NCBI RefSeq assembly: GCF_027925305.1
Contig: NZ_BSDR01000001.1
Span: 1,887,001 to 1,951,000 of the forward strand
Length of the DNA stretch: 64,000 nt
Source: Desulforhabdus amnigena
GTDB lineage: Bacteria > Desulfobacterota > Syntrophobacteria > Syntrophobacterales > Syntrophobacteraceae
Direction of reading: 5' to 3'
Every line of letters begins with the position of its first letter. The stretch's first letter is position 1. Of the stretch, positions 34,064 to 43,192 are shown piece after piece. Both the position numbers and the translations under genes were made by a program. The notes under the pieces are model-generated. The model was not told the DNA's origin, ran no database searches, and saw only the letters and a list, made by a program, of their open reading frames with translations.

Positions 34064-35743
34064 ATGTTTGAAGAAAAAGCGTTAGAAAAGATCAAAGCCG
34101 GTAAGGAAAAGTGGAACAATGATGTAGTCGGCAAAACCCTTGCCAAGAATCCGGAACGCAAAGCAGAGTTCACCACCATTTCAGGGACACCGGTAGAGCG
34201 CCTCTATACGCCTCTCGACATCGCTGAGGTGGACTACGAGAAAGACCTCGGATACCCCGGCGTATTTCCTTTCACCCGTGGCGTACAGCCGACCATGTAC
34301 CGTGGACGTTTCTGGACCATGCGTCAGTATGCCGGTTTCGGCAGTGCAAAGGAAAGCAATGCCCGTTACCGCTATCTGCTGAGCCAGGGTCAAACGGGAT
34401 TGAGCGTCGCTTTCGACCTCCCCACCCAGGCGGGCTACGACAGCGATCACCCCCTTTCAATGGGCGAAGTTGGAAAAGTCGGTGTTGCCATCGACTCCAT
34501 CGAAGACATGAAGGTCCTTTTCGACCAAATACCCCTCGATAAAGTAACCACCTCCATGACCATCAACGCTGCAGCCACTGTTCTTTTGGGCATGTATCTG
34601 GCCATTGCGGAAGAACAGGGCGCATCTTTCGATAAGGTAGGTGGCACCGTACAAAATGACGTTCTCAAGGAAATCACCGTTCGCGGTCAGTACATCTATC
34701 CCCCCAAGCATACCATGAGACTTACCACCGATCTCATTGAATTCTGCCTGAAGAATGTACCCAAATGGAACACCATCAGCATCAGCGGATATCATATTCG
34801 TGAGTCCGGTTCGACGGCCGCTCAGGAAATGGCATTCACCATTGCCGACGGTATCGCATACGTACAGGCATGCGTAGACCGCGGTCTGGATGTAGATTCC
34901 TTTGCACCCCGTTTGAGCTTCTTCTTCAACGCGTTCACCAATGTTCTCGAAGAGGTCGCCAAGTTCCGTGCAGGCCGCAGAGTCTGGGCCAAGATCATGA
35001 AGGACCGCTTCGGAGCCAAGAACCCGCGCTCCATGATGCTCCGTTTCCATGTACAGACGGGTGGTGTAACCCTCACCGCTCAGCAACCCCTCAACAACAT
35101 CGTTCGCGTTGGTCTTCAGGCCTATGCGGCCGCTTTGGGCGGATGTCAGTCCCTCCACACCAATTCCTACGACGAAGCTCTTTGTCTGCCTACCCAGCAG
35201 GCGGTCACCGTCGCACTTCGTACGCAACAGATAGTCGCTGAAGAAAGCGGCGCCACCGATACCATCGATCCTCTGGCAGGCAGCTTCTACGTGGAAGCCA
35301 TGACCCAAAAGATCGAAGCCGAAATCATGGATTACCTCCAAAAGATTGACGCTATGGGCGGTACTCTTGTCGCTATCGAACAGGGTTTCATCCAGAAGGA
35401 AATCCAGAACAGCGCCTACAGGTTCCAGAAAGAGATCGAGAACAATGAACGCGTCTATGTAGGTATCAACAAATACACCATGGAGGAACCCCCACCAGAA
35501 GGTCTTCTCAAGATAGACATGTCCGTGGGTGAAGTTGAGACAGCGAAGTTGAAGAAGCTCCGCGCGGAAAGAGACCAGGCCAAGTGGAAAGCGGCGTTGG
35601 ACAACCTGCGCAAGGTTTCCGAGACGGATGAAAATGTTATGCCCGCAGTCATCGAGGCGGTTAAGGCAAAAGCCACCGTCGGTGAGATCTGCGACGTATG
35701 GCGCGACATTTTCGGACAGTATCGCCCGAAGGAATATGTTTAA
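34064..35743 (+). CDS. Methylmalonyl-CoA mutase, catalytic (large) subunit
   Basis: A 559-residue TIM-barrel mutase subunit without the cobalamin domain. The family signature region YPGVFPFTRGVQPTMYRGRFWTMRQYAGFGSAKESN is intact, and so are GYDSDHP, GGTVQNDVLKE and the His of ISGYHIRESG. It isomerises methylmalonyl-CoA and succinyl-CoA together with the B12-binding protein encoded 67 bases downstream. GAGGAGGG precedes the ATG at 34064; a longer upstream frame is not supported. Split mutases occur in archaea, clostridia and deltaproteobacteria. Ethylmalonyl- or isobutyryl-CoA mutases are less likely given the neighbours. Confidence 0.93.
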   Translation: MFEEKALEKIKAGKEKWNNDVVGKTLAKNPERKAEFTTISGTPVERLYTPLDIAEVDYEKDLGYPGVFPFTRGVQPTMYRGRFWTMRQYAGFGSAKESNARYRYLLSQGQTGLSVAFDLPTQAGYDSDHPLSMGEVGKVGVAIDSIEDMKVLFDQIPLDKVTTSMTINAAATVLLGMYLAIAEEQGASFDKVGGTVQNDVLKEITVRGQYIYPPKHTMRLTTDLIEFCLKNVPKWNTISISGYHIRESGSTAAQEMAFTIADGIAYVQACVDRGLDVDSFAPRLSFFFNAFTNVLEEVAKFRAGRRVWAKIMKDRFGAKNPRSMMLRFHVQTGGVTLTAQQPLNNIVRVGLQAYAAALGGCQSLHTNSYDEALCLPTQQAVTVALRTQQIVAEESGATDTIDPLAGSFYVEAMTQKIEAEIMDYLQKIDAMGGTLVAIEQGFIQKEIQNSAYRFQKEIENNERVYVGINKYTMEEPPPEGLLKIDMSVGEVETAKLKKLRAERDQAKWKAALDNLRKVSETDENVMPAVIEAVKAKATVGEICDVWRDIFGQYRPKEYV

Positions 35744-35810
35744 TCCATAAGACCTTATGGCTTAAAGTTTCATTTGTTAGCAAACGACACAAGATTTGGA
35801 GGTAAATTCC

Positions 35811-36209
35811 ATGGCAAAGAAGATAAAGATAATCGTTGCAAAACCCGGTCTGGACGGACATGACCGTGGAGCCAAGCTTTTGTCAAGAATATTTGCAGAA
35901 GCCGGAATGGAAGTTGTTTATACAGGGCTGCGTCAAACTCCCGAGATGATCGTTGAAACGGCGCTCCAGGAAGATGCCGATGTTGTGGGCCTGAGCAGTC
36001 TTTCGGGTGTGCACAACTATTTCTTCCCCAAAGTGGTTGAACTCCTTCGCGCGAAGGGATTGAACGACGTTTTGGTCGTCGGTGGCGGCATCATTCCCCT
36101 GGAAGATTACGATGGGCTGAAGAAGGCCGGCATGAGCGCCATCTTCGGACCGGGAACTCCCACCACGGAAATCGTGGACTTTATTCAGAAGAACGTCCGC
36201 GCTCGTTAG
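35811..36209 (+). CDS. Methylmalonyl-CoA mutase, cobalamin-binding (small) subunit
   Basis: A 132-residue B12-binding domain. The base-off motif D-x-H-x-x-G appears as LDGHDRG, with SLSGVHNYF and VVGGGIIP as later corrinoid-contact loops. It completes the mutase with the catalytic subunit upstream. Start at 35811 with TTGGAGG upstream. A strong stem-loop follows 14 bases after the stop. Confidence 0.95.
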   Translation: MAKKIKIIVAKPGLDGHDRGAKLLSRIFAEAGMEVVYTGLRQTPEMIVETALQEDADVVGLSSLSGVHNYFFPKVVELLRAKGLNDVLVVGGGIIPLEDYDGLKKAGMSAIFGPGTPTTEIVDFIQKNVRAR

Positions 36210-36222
36210 TATGTCAGGATCA

Positions 36223-36251
36223 GGGCCTGGCCCCGCCGTGGGCCAGGTCCC
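36223..36251 (+). terminator. Hairpin after the mutase small subunit
   Basis: GGGCCTGGCCC (36223-36233) pairs with GGGCCAGGTCCC (36240-36251; one G-U) for an 11-bp GC stem. A TGTTTTTG tract comes ten bases later, so it is a partial terminator at best. meaB is 420 bases downstream. Confidence 0.5.
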
Positions 36252-36669
36252 CCCTTGATGTGTTTTTGTTGGAGCAGATCCCCTCGAGATTGCTGAAGAA
36301 AGTGTAAAGGGAGCGTTTTTTCAAGCCGCCCCTTCCCGATGCTTCGGCAGGGACGAGAGGGGTTGAATGCGAGCAAAGGTTAAATCCAGATCATCCTTTC
36401 CTGCCCCTCCCATCGAGGGAGGCAATTTCAGTCGACTTCTGCGCAATACGATAACCAAAGGTGGCGGGACGTTCCAAACAGCATGTAAATCACACCGCAT
36501 ATTCCCTGGAATTTTTCTTTTGTGTGAGAACGAAAGGGGAGCACTGAAGCAAGCACAAGTGGATACTTGAACAACCGACGGATCTCGCCGGTTTAGATCC
36601 CGTCCCTACAGGGCCTGATAACGATAGCGGTGGCGGTCAAGGGCAAGCGGTGAAAGGAAATACACTTTA
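36252..36669. other. Gene-free leader upstream of the MeaB-like gene
   Basis: About 420 bases with no supported gene. A short open frame at 36367-36570 has no RBS or recognisable motif. Several short G/C palindromes (CATCGAGGGAGG, CTTCGGCAGG) are present but nothing conserved enough to name. Confidence 0.4.
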
Positions 36670-37647
36670 ATGAACATGGATTACGCTAAAGAAATCCTGC
36701 AAGGTTCTCCTCGGGCGGTAGCGCGTGTGATGAGCTGGCTTGAAGATGAGGATGACAGAGCTCATGCCTGTATGGAGCAGCTCTATCCCCATACTGGGAA
36801 AGCTTATATCATAGGCATCACCGGTTCTCCCGGAGCCGGGAAGAGTACTCTTACGGACAAGCTGACCCGCACCATCCGGAAAAGAGGACTTAGCGTAGGT
36901 ATCGTGGCTGTGGATCCCTCCAGCCCTTTCACCGGCGGGGCGGTACTGGGGGATCGTGTGCGGATGAGCGAACTCAGTGTAGACCCTGGAGTGTACATCC
37001 GCAGCATGGCGACACGCGGTTTTCTTGGAGGCATGTCCAAAGCGACGGCGGATGTTGTCAAGGTTTTGGACGCCTTCGGCAAGGATGTGATCATCATTGA
37101 AACAGTGGGCGTGGGCCAGGATGAAGTCGATATCATCGGGTTGGCCGACACTACCTGCCTGGTCCTGGTGCCCGGTCTTGGCGACGGAATCCAGAGCATG
37201 AAGGCCGGTGTCATGGAAATCGCCGACATTTTCGTGGTGAACAAGGCGGATCGACCGGGAGCGGACCAGGTCGTAGCCGAGGTTTCTGCCCGTGTCGATC
37301 AGGACAGGCACATCAAGAGAAAACTCTGGACTCCTCCCGTGGTGAAGACCATCGCAGTGGAAGACCAGGGGTTGGATGATTTATGGCAGGCCATTGATGA
37401 CCACAGAAAAATGTTGGAAACCAGCGGCAATTTCCTGCAGAAACGCCGGGAACGCATTTGCAATGAAACCCTGCGCATGATCCACAACGAGATTTTCCGC
37501 ATCGTGCGAGAGCAATTGCAAGAGAGCGGGCAATTGGATAATCTGGTGACGGATATACTGGAACACAAACGCGACCCATACAGTATCATGCGAGAGATAT
37601 TAGGAAATTGGCTTTCACTTCCCCAATGTCACAAGGAGGCATCATGA
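36670..37647 (+). CDS. meaB: MeaB/ArgK-type GTPase, methylmalonyl-CoA mutase chaperone
   Basis: A 325-residue G3E-type GTPase. Walker A is GSPGAGKST, followed by [34 protein letters not shown] (switch/Walker B) and [11 protein letters not shown] (NKxD). It loads and repairs adenosylcobalamin on the mutase. The start is ATG 36670 (AAAGGAAA upstream) or ATG 36676. It overlaps the epimerase gene at an ATGA, so translation is coupled. Confidence 0.95.
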   Translation: MNMDYAKEILQGSPRAVARVMSWLEDEDDRAHACMEQLYPHTGKAYIIGITGSPGAGKSTLTDKLTRTIRKRGLSVGIVAVDPSSPFTGGAVLGDRVRMSELSVDPGVYIRSMATRGFLGGMSKATADVVKVLDAFGKDVIIIETVGVGQDEVDIIGLADTTCLVLVPGLGDGIQSMKAGVMEIADIFVVNKADRPGADQVVAEVSARVDQDRHIKRKLWTPPVVKTIAVEDQGLDDLWQAIDDHRKMLETSGNFLQKRRERICNETLRMIHNEIFRIVREQLQESGQLDNLVTDILEHKRDPYSIMREILGNWLSLPQCHKEAS

Positions 37648-38048
37648 AGGTTTTAAGAGTGGATCATATCGGAATCGCAGTGAAAAGCATCGAAGACAGC
37701 AAGAAACTCTATAGCGACATTCTCGGTCTGCTCCATGCCGGCAGTGAAACCGTAGCAGAACAAAAGGTGACCACCGCCTTCTTTCCCGTAGGCGATACGG
37801 AAATCGAGCTCCTGGAATCCACCGCCCCCGACGGCCCCATCGGCAAATATATCGAAAAAAAGGGCGAAGGCATTCAGCACATTGCTTTCAGGGTGGATAA
37901 TATTGAAAAAGCCCTGGAGGAACTCAAGGCCAAGGGAGTCAAACTGATCGATGAAACTCCGAGGAAAGGCGCAGGCGGAGCGAAAATCGCTTTTCTGCAC
38001 CCCAAATCCACCTTCGGTGTTTTGGTGGAACTTTCCGAAAGAGAATAA
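37644..38048 (+). CDS. mce: Methylmalonyl-CoA epimerase
   Basis: A 134-residue vicinal-oxygen-chelate protein. It has metal ligands His in VDHIGIAV, Glu in IELLES, His in GIQHIAFRV and Glu in VELSERE at the C-terminus, and the [18 protein letters not shown] segment typical of this enzyme. It interconverts (R)- and (S)-methylmalonyl-CoA. The start at 37644 overlaps the meaB stop; GGAGG lies inside the end of meaB. Confidence 0.95.
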   Translation: MKVLRVDHIGIAVKSIEDSKKLYSDILGLLHAGSETVAEQKVTTAFFPVGDTEIELLESTAPDGPIGKYIEKKGEGIQHIAFRVDNIEKALEELKAKGVKLIDETPRKGAGGAKIAFLHPKSTFGVLVELSERE

Positions 38049-38068
38049 GGTAAGGTACAGATGAAGTC

Positions 38069-38097
38069 AAAAAGGGCGCGGATTCCGCGCCCTTTTT
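38069..38097 (+). terminator. Rho-independent terminator of the meaB-mce operon
   Basis: GGGCGCGGA and TCCGCGCCC form a perfect stem flanked by AAAAA and TTTTTATTTT. It ends the mutase-assembly operon. A second G/C hairpin (GTGGGCA/TGCCCAC near 38182-38212) lies before the next convergent gene. Confidence 0.9.
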
Positions 38098-38239
38098 ATT
38101 TTAAGGTACAGAAGCTTTGCATGTAAGGCGAGGGAAACGCGAAGCATGCCCCCCACCCTACGTTGACATTTCGCCGTTCTGGTGGGCAGGATAAAACCTT
38201 TTTGCCCACCCTCACGGGGGCGCCGGCACATTTGAGGCC

Positions 38240-38977
38240 TCACGCAATACCGGCAGGCTTTGAGGAAAACCCGTGATCGAGGAACCACTCCAGACTCAAT
38301 CTCGTGGCCATCCAACGCAAATCGGGATCAAGGAACCTGTGATCGGCGCTCCTCATCACCACCACACGCCTGGGCTCTGAAGCCTGCCTGTAAATATCGA
38401 GTGCATCTTCCCACGGAACGATTTCATCCTCTTGTCCGTGAATCACAAGAACACCCGACACCGGCGCCATGGATCTCAAATTCAAGGGAAGCCCGATACC
38501 CACCCCCCCGGGTAAAATCTGTCTGTGATTTTCCTGGATCTCCCGCGCGCCATGGATCTTTGTCAGATCGAAGGGGCTGGCCCAGCAGACAACACTTCGA
38601 ATTTCATGTTCCAGGGATGCAGCTGTGAGTAAAGCGATATACCCGCCCATGCTGGAGCCCAACAATCCAGTGGGACCCTTTGCCCAGTGCGCACTTTCGA
38701 CATACTCCAAAACGGCCTGCAGATCGCGGATCCTCGAAGTGATAAGGTTCGGTTGCGGCGAAGCCTCACTTTCCCCGCAACCCGAAAAATCGAACCGAAG
38801 GACAGCTATACCAGCCTCTCGGAAGGCCTGGCCGATGGAAATGTATTTCATGCTGTCTTTGGAACTGAGCATTCCATGACAGCAAACCACTACCGGGGCA
38901 GGAAGGACTTCCGGAAAATGCACATCGGCAGCGAGGGCACCGACTGACGTCGCAATGGAAATGGCCTCTGAGTCCAT
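38240..38977 (-). CDS. Alpha/beta hydrolase
   Basis: A 245-residue hydrolase from the ATG at 38977 (AAAGGAAT upstream). The oxyanion segment is CCHGMLSSKDS, the nucleophile elbow is LLGSSMGGY, the acid is in HGQEDEIVPW and the His in ADHRF. It belongs to the dienelactone-hydrolase/peptidase S9-like group, and the substrate is not predictable. A longer start at 39049 lacks an RBS. It is convergent with the mce operon. Confidence 0.88.
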   Translation of the reverse strand: MDSEAISIATSVGALAADVHFPEVLPAPVVVCCHGMLSSKDSMKYISIGQAFREAGIAVLRFDFSGCGESEASPQPNLITSRIRDLQAVLEYVESAHWAKGPTGLLGSSMGGYIALLTAASLEHEIRSVVCWASPFDLTKIHGAREIQENHRQILPGGVGIGLPLNLRSMAPVSGVLVIHGQEDEIVPWEDALDIYRQASEPRRVVVMRSADHRFLDPDLRWMATRLSLEWFLDHGFSSKPAGIA

Positions 38978-39050
38978 AACATTCCTTTCCTGTCGTAAAG
39001 GGCGTTGAGCGGTTGTCAGACAACATAACTCGACATTGTCAAATTTCATT

Positions 39051-39152
39051 TAAGCCACGGAGGCGCAAAGGGCACAGAGAAAGACCTTCAAATGAAATCT
39101 CTGTGTTCTCCATGAAAAAAGGCTCATGGTTCATAGCTCATAGCTCATGATA
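39051..39152. repeat. Two dispersed repeats: CACGGAGGC type and ATGAGCC type
   Basis: CCACGGAGGCGCAAAGGGCACAG (from about 39054) with CTCTGTGTTCTCCATG (to about 39113) mirrors the repeat at 23197. Next to it, AAAAAAGGCTCATGGTTCATAGCTCATAGCTCATGATAA (39116-39154) is the inverse of the elements at 16.99 and 46.03 kb. Confidence 0.6.
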
Positions 39153-39293
39153 ATATCGCTTCTCAAGAGCGCTTCCCGCCTTCCCTGTCGCATCGCATTG
39201 CCTTTTTTCATTCTTCGTTGTGACCGCCCCGTCATGGGGGTTAATGTGACAATGTCGCATCAAAAATGCTTGATGCCAGGGCTTGTTCGCTAT

Positions 39294-39992
39294 TCAGTTT
39301 CCTTCATCCACCTTGTTTTGCTTGCGCCGAATAGCGTAAAGGCTGATTTGCTGCGCATCTTCACCGGCCCCCAAGGTCTGGGTCGTCTGCTTGAATTCAA
39401 AGTATTTCGTCAGTTCCACAAAAAACTTGGGAGCATGCAGGTCCGCATTCTTGGCCAAAAAAATCATACCCTCCGGCGCCAGGGCTCTCTTCAGGAAGTC
39501 AACCAGGAGTGGATAGCTCTTTCGATCATAAACCACTTCGGATCCCACAATCACGTCATAAGGCTCGGGAAGATTTTCTTCGTTCCAGTCCAACTTCTGA
39601 ACCTGGGCTTGAGCGGCACCGTTCAGCAGGACGTTGGCGCGAGCGAAGAGAAGAGCATCTTCATTGATGTCCGTGATCGTCACTTTATGGCCGCAAAGAG
39701 CTGCATAAATACCTACCACTCCGATACCGGCGCCGATTTCCAGCACGCGTTGTCCAAGCACCACGGGACGCTTACCCAAAAAGTAAGCCAGCAGAAAACT
39801 AGAATCCCAGACCTTGGCCCAAAAAGGGAGATCCATGATGCCGACAGACTCTGAATGGACCAGATTTTCAATGTATTCTTCAAAATCCCTGAGCTGCAAG
39901 AGCTTGATTACCTTATCCCCGATCTTCAATGGAACGACTTCCACATCATACTTGCCTTTGATCTGTGCCATCAATTGATCCAACTCGGACAT
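39294..39992 (-). CDS. Class I SAM-dependent methyltransferase (METTL21/PF10294-like)
   Basis: A 232-residue methyltransferase. Motif I is VLEIGAGIGVVGIYAAL, the acidic loop is TITDINEDAL, and motif IV is YDVIVGSEVVYD, like protein-lysine methyltransferases of the METTL21 group. The N-terminal WAKVWDSSFLLAYFL is also typical. The target is unknown; protein-lysine or nicotinamide-type substrates are known in the family. AGGGAG precedes the start. Confidence 0.82.
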   Translation of the reverse strand: MSELDQLMAQIKGKYDVEVVPLKIGDKVIKLLQLRDFEEYIENLVHSESVGIMDLPFWAKVWDSSFLLAYFLGKRPVVLGQRVLEIGAGIGVVGIYAALCGHKVTITDINEDALLFARANVLLNGAAQAQVQKLDWNEENLPEPYDVIVGSEVVYDRKSYPLLVDFLKRALAPEGMIFLAKNADLHAPKFFVELTKYFEFKQTTQTLGAGEDAQQISLYAIRRKQNKVDEGN

Positions 39993-40024
39993 ATAGATTT
40001 TTCTCCCTTTCAGAGTCTGCTTGA

Positions 40025-40105
40025 AAATTCCCCCTTCGAAGGGGGATTAAAAAGGGGGATGTTTTGAGAATTACATCCCCCCGCCCCCTTCAAGAGGGGA
40101 ACCTA
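40025..40105. repeat. C-tract/G-tract palindromic repeats
   Basis: CCCCCTTCGAAGGGGG and, 40 bases on, CCCCCGCCCCCTTCAAGAGGGG form nested palindromes of the kind also seen near 14740 and 41330. Non-coding. Confidence 0.6.
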
Positions 40106-40701
40106 CTGATTTCCCTGACTTCAAATAAAAATTGATTACGCTTTGCATTGTACCCGGCAGGACCGAAATCGTCCATCTCCAGCATCCTACCCAAATACCC
40201 TACCGCCTTCCGCTTACCAGCTAAGCACTTGAGCAGAAGTTATTTAACATTCTCGAGCCTTATTGATTAAGTCATTCCGGCATGCTTTTAGCCGAAATCC
40301 AGCCCCACGGCAAATTCTCTGGATACCGGCTTACGCCGGTATGACGGTATGAAAATGTCAAAAAATATGTGCTCAGGTGCTTAACGCCGACTTCCACCGG
40401 GAAACCCGCTTATTCCATTCACGTTCACGTTCTTCAAGATTTTTTGTTGCAACTGCCGGATCATAATTCTCTTCCGGGTTTTCAGGCAACTCTGCTATGA
40501 TGTAATTGTAAATATATCCATCAATTAGACCGGCCGGCAAATGCGGAAGAAATATCCGGTGGTGAGCTCCGGAGAGGCAGCAAAGCGGATTATTTCATGG
40601 AAGTATATAGGCAGGCACTTGATGTGGTGGATTATTGCCCGCACATTACCATTGAGTCAATGGAGCATCTGAGGGAAAAATACCTTCCTGTTCCCTCCCG
40701 G
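40106..40701. other. Degenerate region with repeat fragments and possible gene relics
   Basis: A GTCATTCCGGCATG...GGATACCGGCTTACGCCGG unit (40272-40345) is a dispersed inverted-repeat type. On the minus strand, 40377 to about 40590 is open (ending ...EEREREWNKRVSRWKSALS) but has no start codon or RBS. On the plus strand short frames near 40545-40690 also lack support. Protein-like composition suggests relics of lost genes. Confidence 0.4.
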
Positions 40702-41157
40702 TCACCCCACCAACCCTTCCCGACCACGAAGGCTCATCATTGTGGCGATCATGGCGGCTACCATTTTCTTCTCTCCATCTTTCAAGGCAAATACATCTCC
40801 TGAGCACACTGTGAGGGTGCGTCCCGGTTTGGTCACCTTTCCACATGCAATCAATGATTCCCCTACGGCAGGTGAGAGCAGGTTAATTTTGTACTCTACG
40901 GTGAGCACCGCCGCATCAGGAGCCATCAGGCTGAATGCGGCATAGCCACAGGCGGTATCGGCAAGGGTGGCAACAATCCCGGCATGGACGAAGCCATGCT
41001 GTTGGGTCAAATCGTCTCGAAATTCAAGAGAGATTTCCACTTCCCCCGGCAGCACCTTCGTGAGAGTCGCTCCAATGGTTTTCATCAGATTCTGTTTCGA
41101 GAAGCTCTCTCGCACTCGCAATTCGTAGTTCTCATCTTGAGAGACAAATTTCTTCAT
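40702..41157 (-). CDS. PaaI-type hotdog thioesterase
   Basis: A 151-residue hotdog-fold protein from the ATG at 41157 (AAAGGAG upstream). The family core is HGFVHAGIVATLADTACGYAA, with VEYKINLLSPAVGE as the next strand pair. It should hydrolyse acyl- or aryl-CoA thioesters as a tetramer. An upstream in-frame extension to 41226 is unlikely. The neighbours do not narrow the substrate. Confidence 0.87.
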   Translation of the reverse strand: MKKFVSQDENYELRVRESFSKQNLMKTIGATLTKVLPGEVEISLEFRDDLTQQHGFVHAGIVATLADTACGYAAFSLMAPDAAVLTVEYKINLLSPAVGESLIACGKVTKPGRTLTVCSGDVFALKDGEKKMVAAMIATMMSLRGREGLVG

Positions 41158-41299
41158 CGATTGGCTCCTTTGCTTTTCAATGCTTTTGGCAATTCTTTCA
41201 ATGTCTTTGGAGGGACGGGAAAACATGGCTTATTTCCCATTGCAATTGCGCCCTCCGGACACCCCGTAGCACATACCCCGTACCCGAAACATCAGCGGT

Positions 41300-41420
41300 T
41301 CTCATTTTGAAAAACCTATACCCCCTACCCCCTCAAGGGGGAAAGTTTTAGAACAAAGTCTCCCTTGAGGGGGATTGAGGGGGTATTCCAAAGTCCATAG
41401 GATGTTTCCGGATAGATTTT
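41300..41420. repeat. C-tract/G-tract repeat with CTATCCGGAAAC end
   Basis: CCCCCTCAAGGGGG and CTCCCTTGAGGGGGATTGAGGGGG lie between AAAACCTATACCCCC and TGTTTCCGGATAGATTTT. The outer end matches, in inverse, the CTATCCGGAAAC arm of the element at 14.70 kb. Same family, different interior. Confidence 0.6.
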
Positions 41421-42879
41421 AAGGGAGCGTCACGGGAACATAGCCGCTCTGACCTGTTCTGTGATCCACTGCAAGAATATTGATTCGCTGGTGGGCCGGG
41501 AGAGTATCCAGCAAGGCTGCAAGATCGTCGGGGCCCTCCACGGGCTGATTATTGATCTTCAGAATCACATCTCCCTTTTCAAATCCCACCTTTCCCAAAG
41601 GTCCGCTGGCGTCAACCGAGACGATCAACACACCTTGCTGGGAGCTGAGGCCATATTGTTCCGCTTCCTTTGAAGTGAGCGCTCGAACCACAACCCCCAG
41701 ACGGGTTTTTAGAGTGGCTTGAAGCACCTTGTCCTGCTCTTCCTGGCTGCCGATTTTAACCTTGACATCCTGTTTGTTTCCACCGCGCAGAACCGTCAGT
41801 TTGACCTCTTGTCCAACGGGTGTGATGGCCACTTCGTTTCGAAACGAGGAAGCATCTTCTACGGGTTTGCCTTCATAGTCGACGATAATATCGCCTCGTT
41901 GGATGCCTGCCTGAGCTGCCGGCCCCCCTTTGATGACATCTGCAACCAGGGCGCCCTTGTTGTTGGGCAGTTTGAAGGATTGAGCCAGCTCGGGGGTCAG
42001 ATCTTGAATGCTGAGGCCGATCCAGCCGCGGATGACCTTTCCATGGGTAAGCAACTCTTTTACGATGTGAGAAGCCATGTTACTCGGGATAGCAAATCCG
42101 AGTCCTTCAAAACCACCCGATTCAGACATGATGGCTGCGTTGACTCCGATCACCTCTCCCTGAAGATTCAAAAGCGGTCCTCCGCTGTTACCCGGATTGA
42201 TGGCCGCATCGGTCTGCAGGAAGTCCTCATAGCTGCTCGGGTCGGAAATGCCCTGGCGGTGCTTGGCGCTGATGATACCCTGTGTGACCGTCTGATCAAG
42301 CCCCCTGGGATGTCCGATGGCCACGACCCATTGCCCTACTCCGACCTTGTCCGAATCCCCCAGGGTCACATGGGGAAGGGTTCCCTTTTCCACGATCTGT
42401 ATCACCGCCAGATCCGTCTTCGGATCTGTCCCCACCATCTTGACCGCTTTGTCCGTATACAGCCTGCCGTCTGCGAGAAGAACCTGTATTTTGGTTGCTC
42501 CTCCCACGACATGGTTGTTGGTGAGGATGTGCCCTTCCGTATCGAGGATCATTCCGGTTCCAATTCCCACCAACTCCCGCTGAAACTTCTTAGGCATCTT
42601 GTGATGTCCGAAAAAATACTGAAAAAACGGATCGTTTTCAAATGGGAAAAGAGGGTTTGCGATTTCCTGGCGCTCAGTAACCTCGATGTGAACCACAGAT
42701 GGGATGGTTTCCTTGGCGACCTGTTCGATTGCGGTGACGAGATCGACCGCCCCTTTTTGCGCATCTTCTCCCCGCACTGGAACAGACATGAAAGTCATGA
42801 GCACACCCAAAACAAACAAACAAAGAAAAAAAGAGATCCTCAAATTACAACCAAAATGTTTGGGGCCTTCGACTGGCAT
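41419..42879 (-). CDS. degP: Periplasmic serine protease/chaperone HtrA (DegP-like)
   Basis: A 486-residue protein. An export signal (FFLCLFVLGVLMTFMSVPVRG-type hydrophobic stretch, residues 15-36) is followed by a trypsin-like domain with His in ILTNNHVVGGA, Asp in KTDLAVIQI and Ser in GNSGGPLL, then two PDZ domains (about 285-375 and 385-480). It degrades or refolds damaged envelope proteins. The start follows AAGGAGCAAATC. No sigmaE-like promoter could be defined. Confidence 0.95.
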   Translation of the reverse strand: MPVEGPKHFGCNLRISFFLCLFVLGVLMTFMSVPVRGEDAQKGAVDLVTAIEQVAKETIPSVVHIEVTERQEIANPLFPFENDPFFQYFFGHHKMPKKFQRELVGIGTGMILDTEGHILTNNHVVGGATKIQVLLADGRLYTDKAVKMVGTDPKTDLAVIQIVEKGTLPHVTLGDSDKVGVGQWVVAIGHPRGLDQTVTQGIISAKHRQGISDPSSYEDFLQTDAAINPGNSGGPLLNLQGEVIGVNAAIMSESGGFEGLGFAIPSNMASHIVKELLTHGKVIRGWIGLSIQDLTPELAQSFKLPNNKGALVADVIKGGPAAQAGIQRGDIIVDYEGKPVEDASSFRNEVAITPVGQEVKLTVLRGGNKQDVKVKIGSQEEQDKVLQATLKTRLGVVVRALTSKEAEQYGLSSQQGVLIVSVDASGPLGKVGFEKGDVILKINNQPVEGPDDLAALLDTLPAHQRINILAVDHRTGQSGYVPVTLP

Positions 42880-42950
42880 GATTTGCTCCTTTCTCCATTA
42901 CTTTTGTTTGCACACGGCAGATCTTTCATACGACACTAAAAAACTGCACT

Positions 42951-43018
42951 TTGAACGATTGAAACCTTGACTTCTGCAGCTCATTGAAAAATCAGGATCT
43001 CATTCGAGCGGGGTATAA
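42951..43018. repeat. Short copy of the TTGAAACCTTGACTTCTG repeat (no insert)
   Basis: GAACGATTGAAACCTTGACTTCTG, then ATCAGGATCTCATTCGAGCGGGGTATAA, matches the two outer parts of the repeats at 44412 and 53692 but lacks the roughly 75-base REP-like interior. The rest of 42880-43192 shows no gene. Confidence 0.75.
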
Positions 43019-43192
43019 CCATTTGAAGAGCGTGCCTGGAGAACAAAGGCTTATCAACTTCGAAAAATAAGCATGGATATCGACTAAAGCGACGTGTACC
43101 AGCATGAGGCATAGATTTTTCTGACAAAACCCAAAGACGAGATTATTTTTAGGCTGCTTCTAAAACGGAGCCCAAGAAAGGAAATCAAGTTC

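Noticed and set aside
36367-36570. 67-codon frame before meaB
   Set aside because: No RBS, mixed composition and no protein-like motif.
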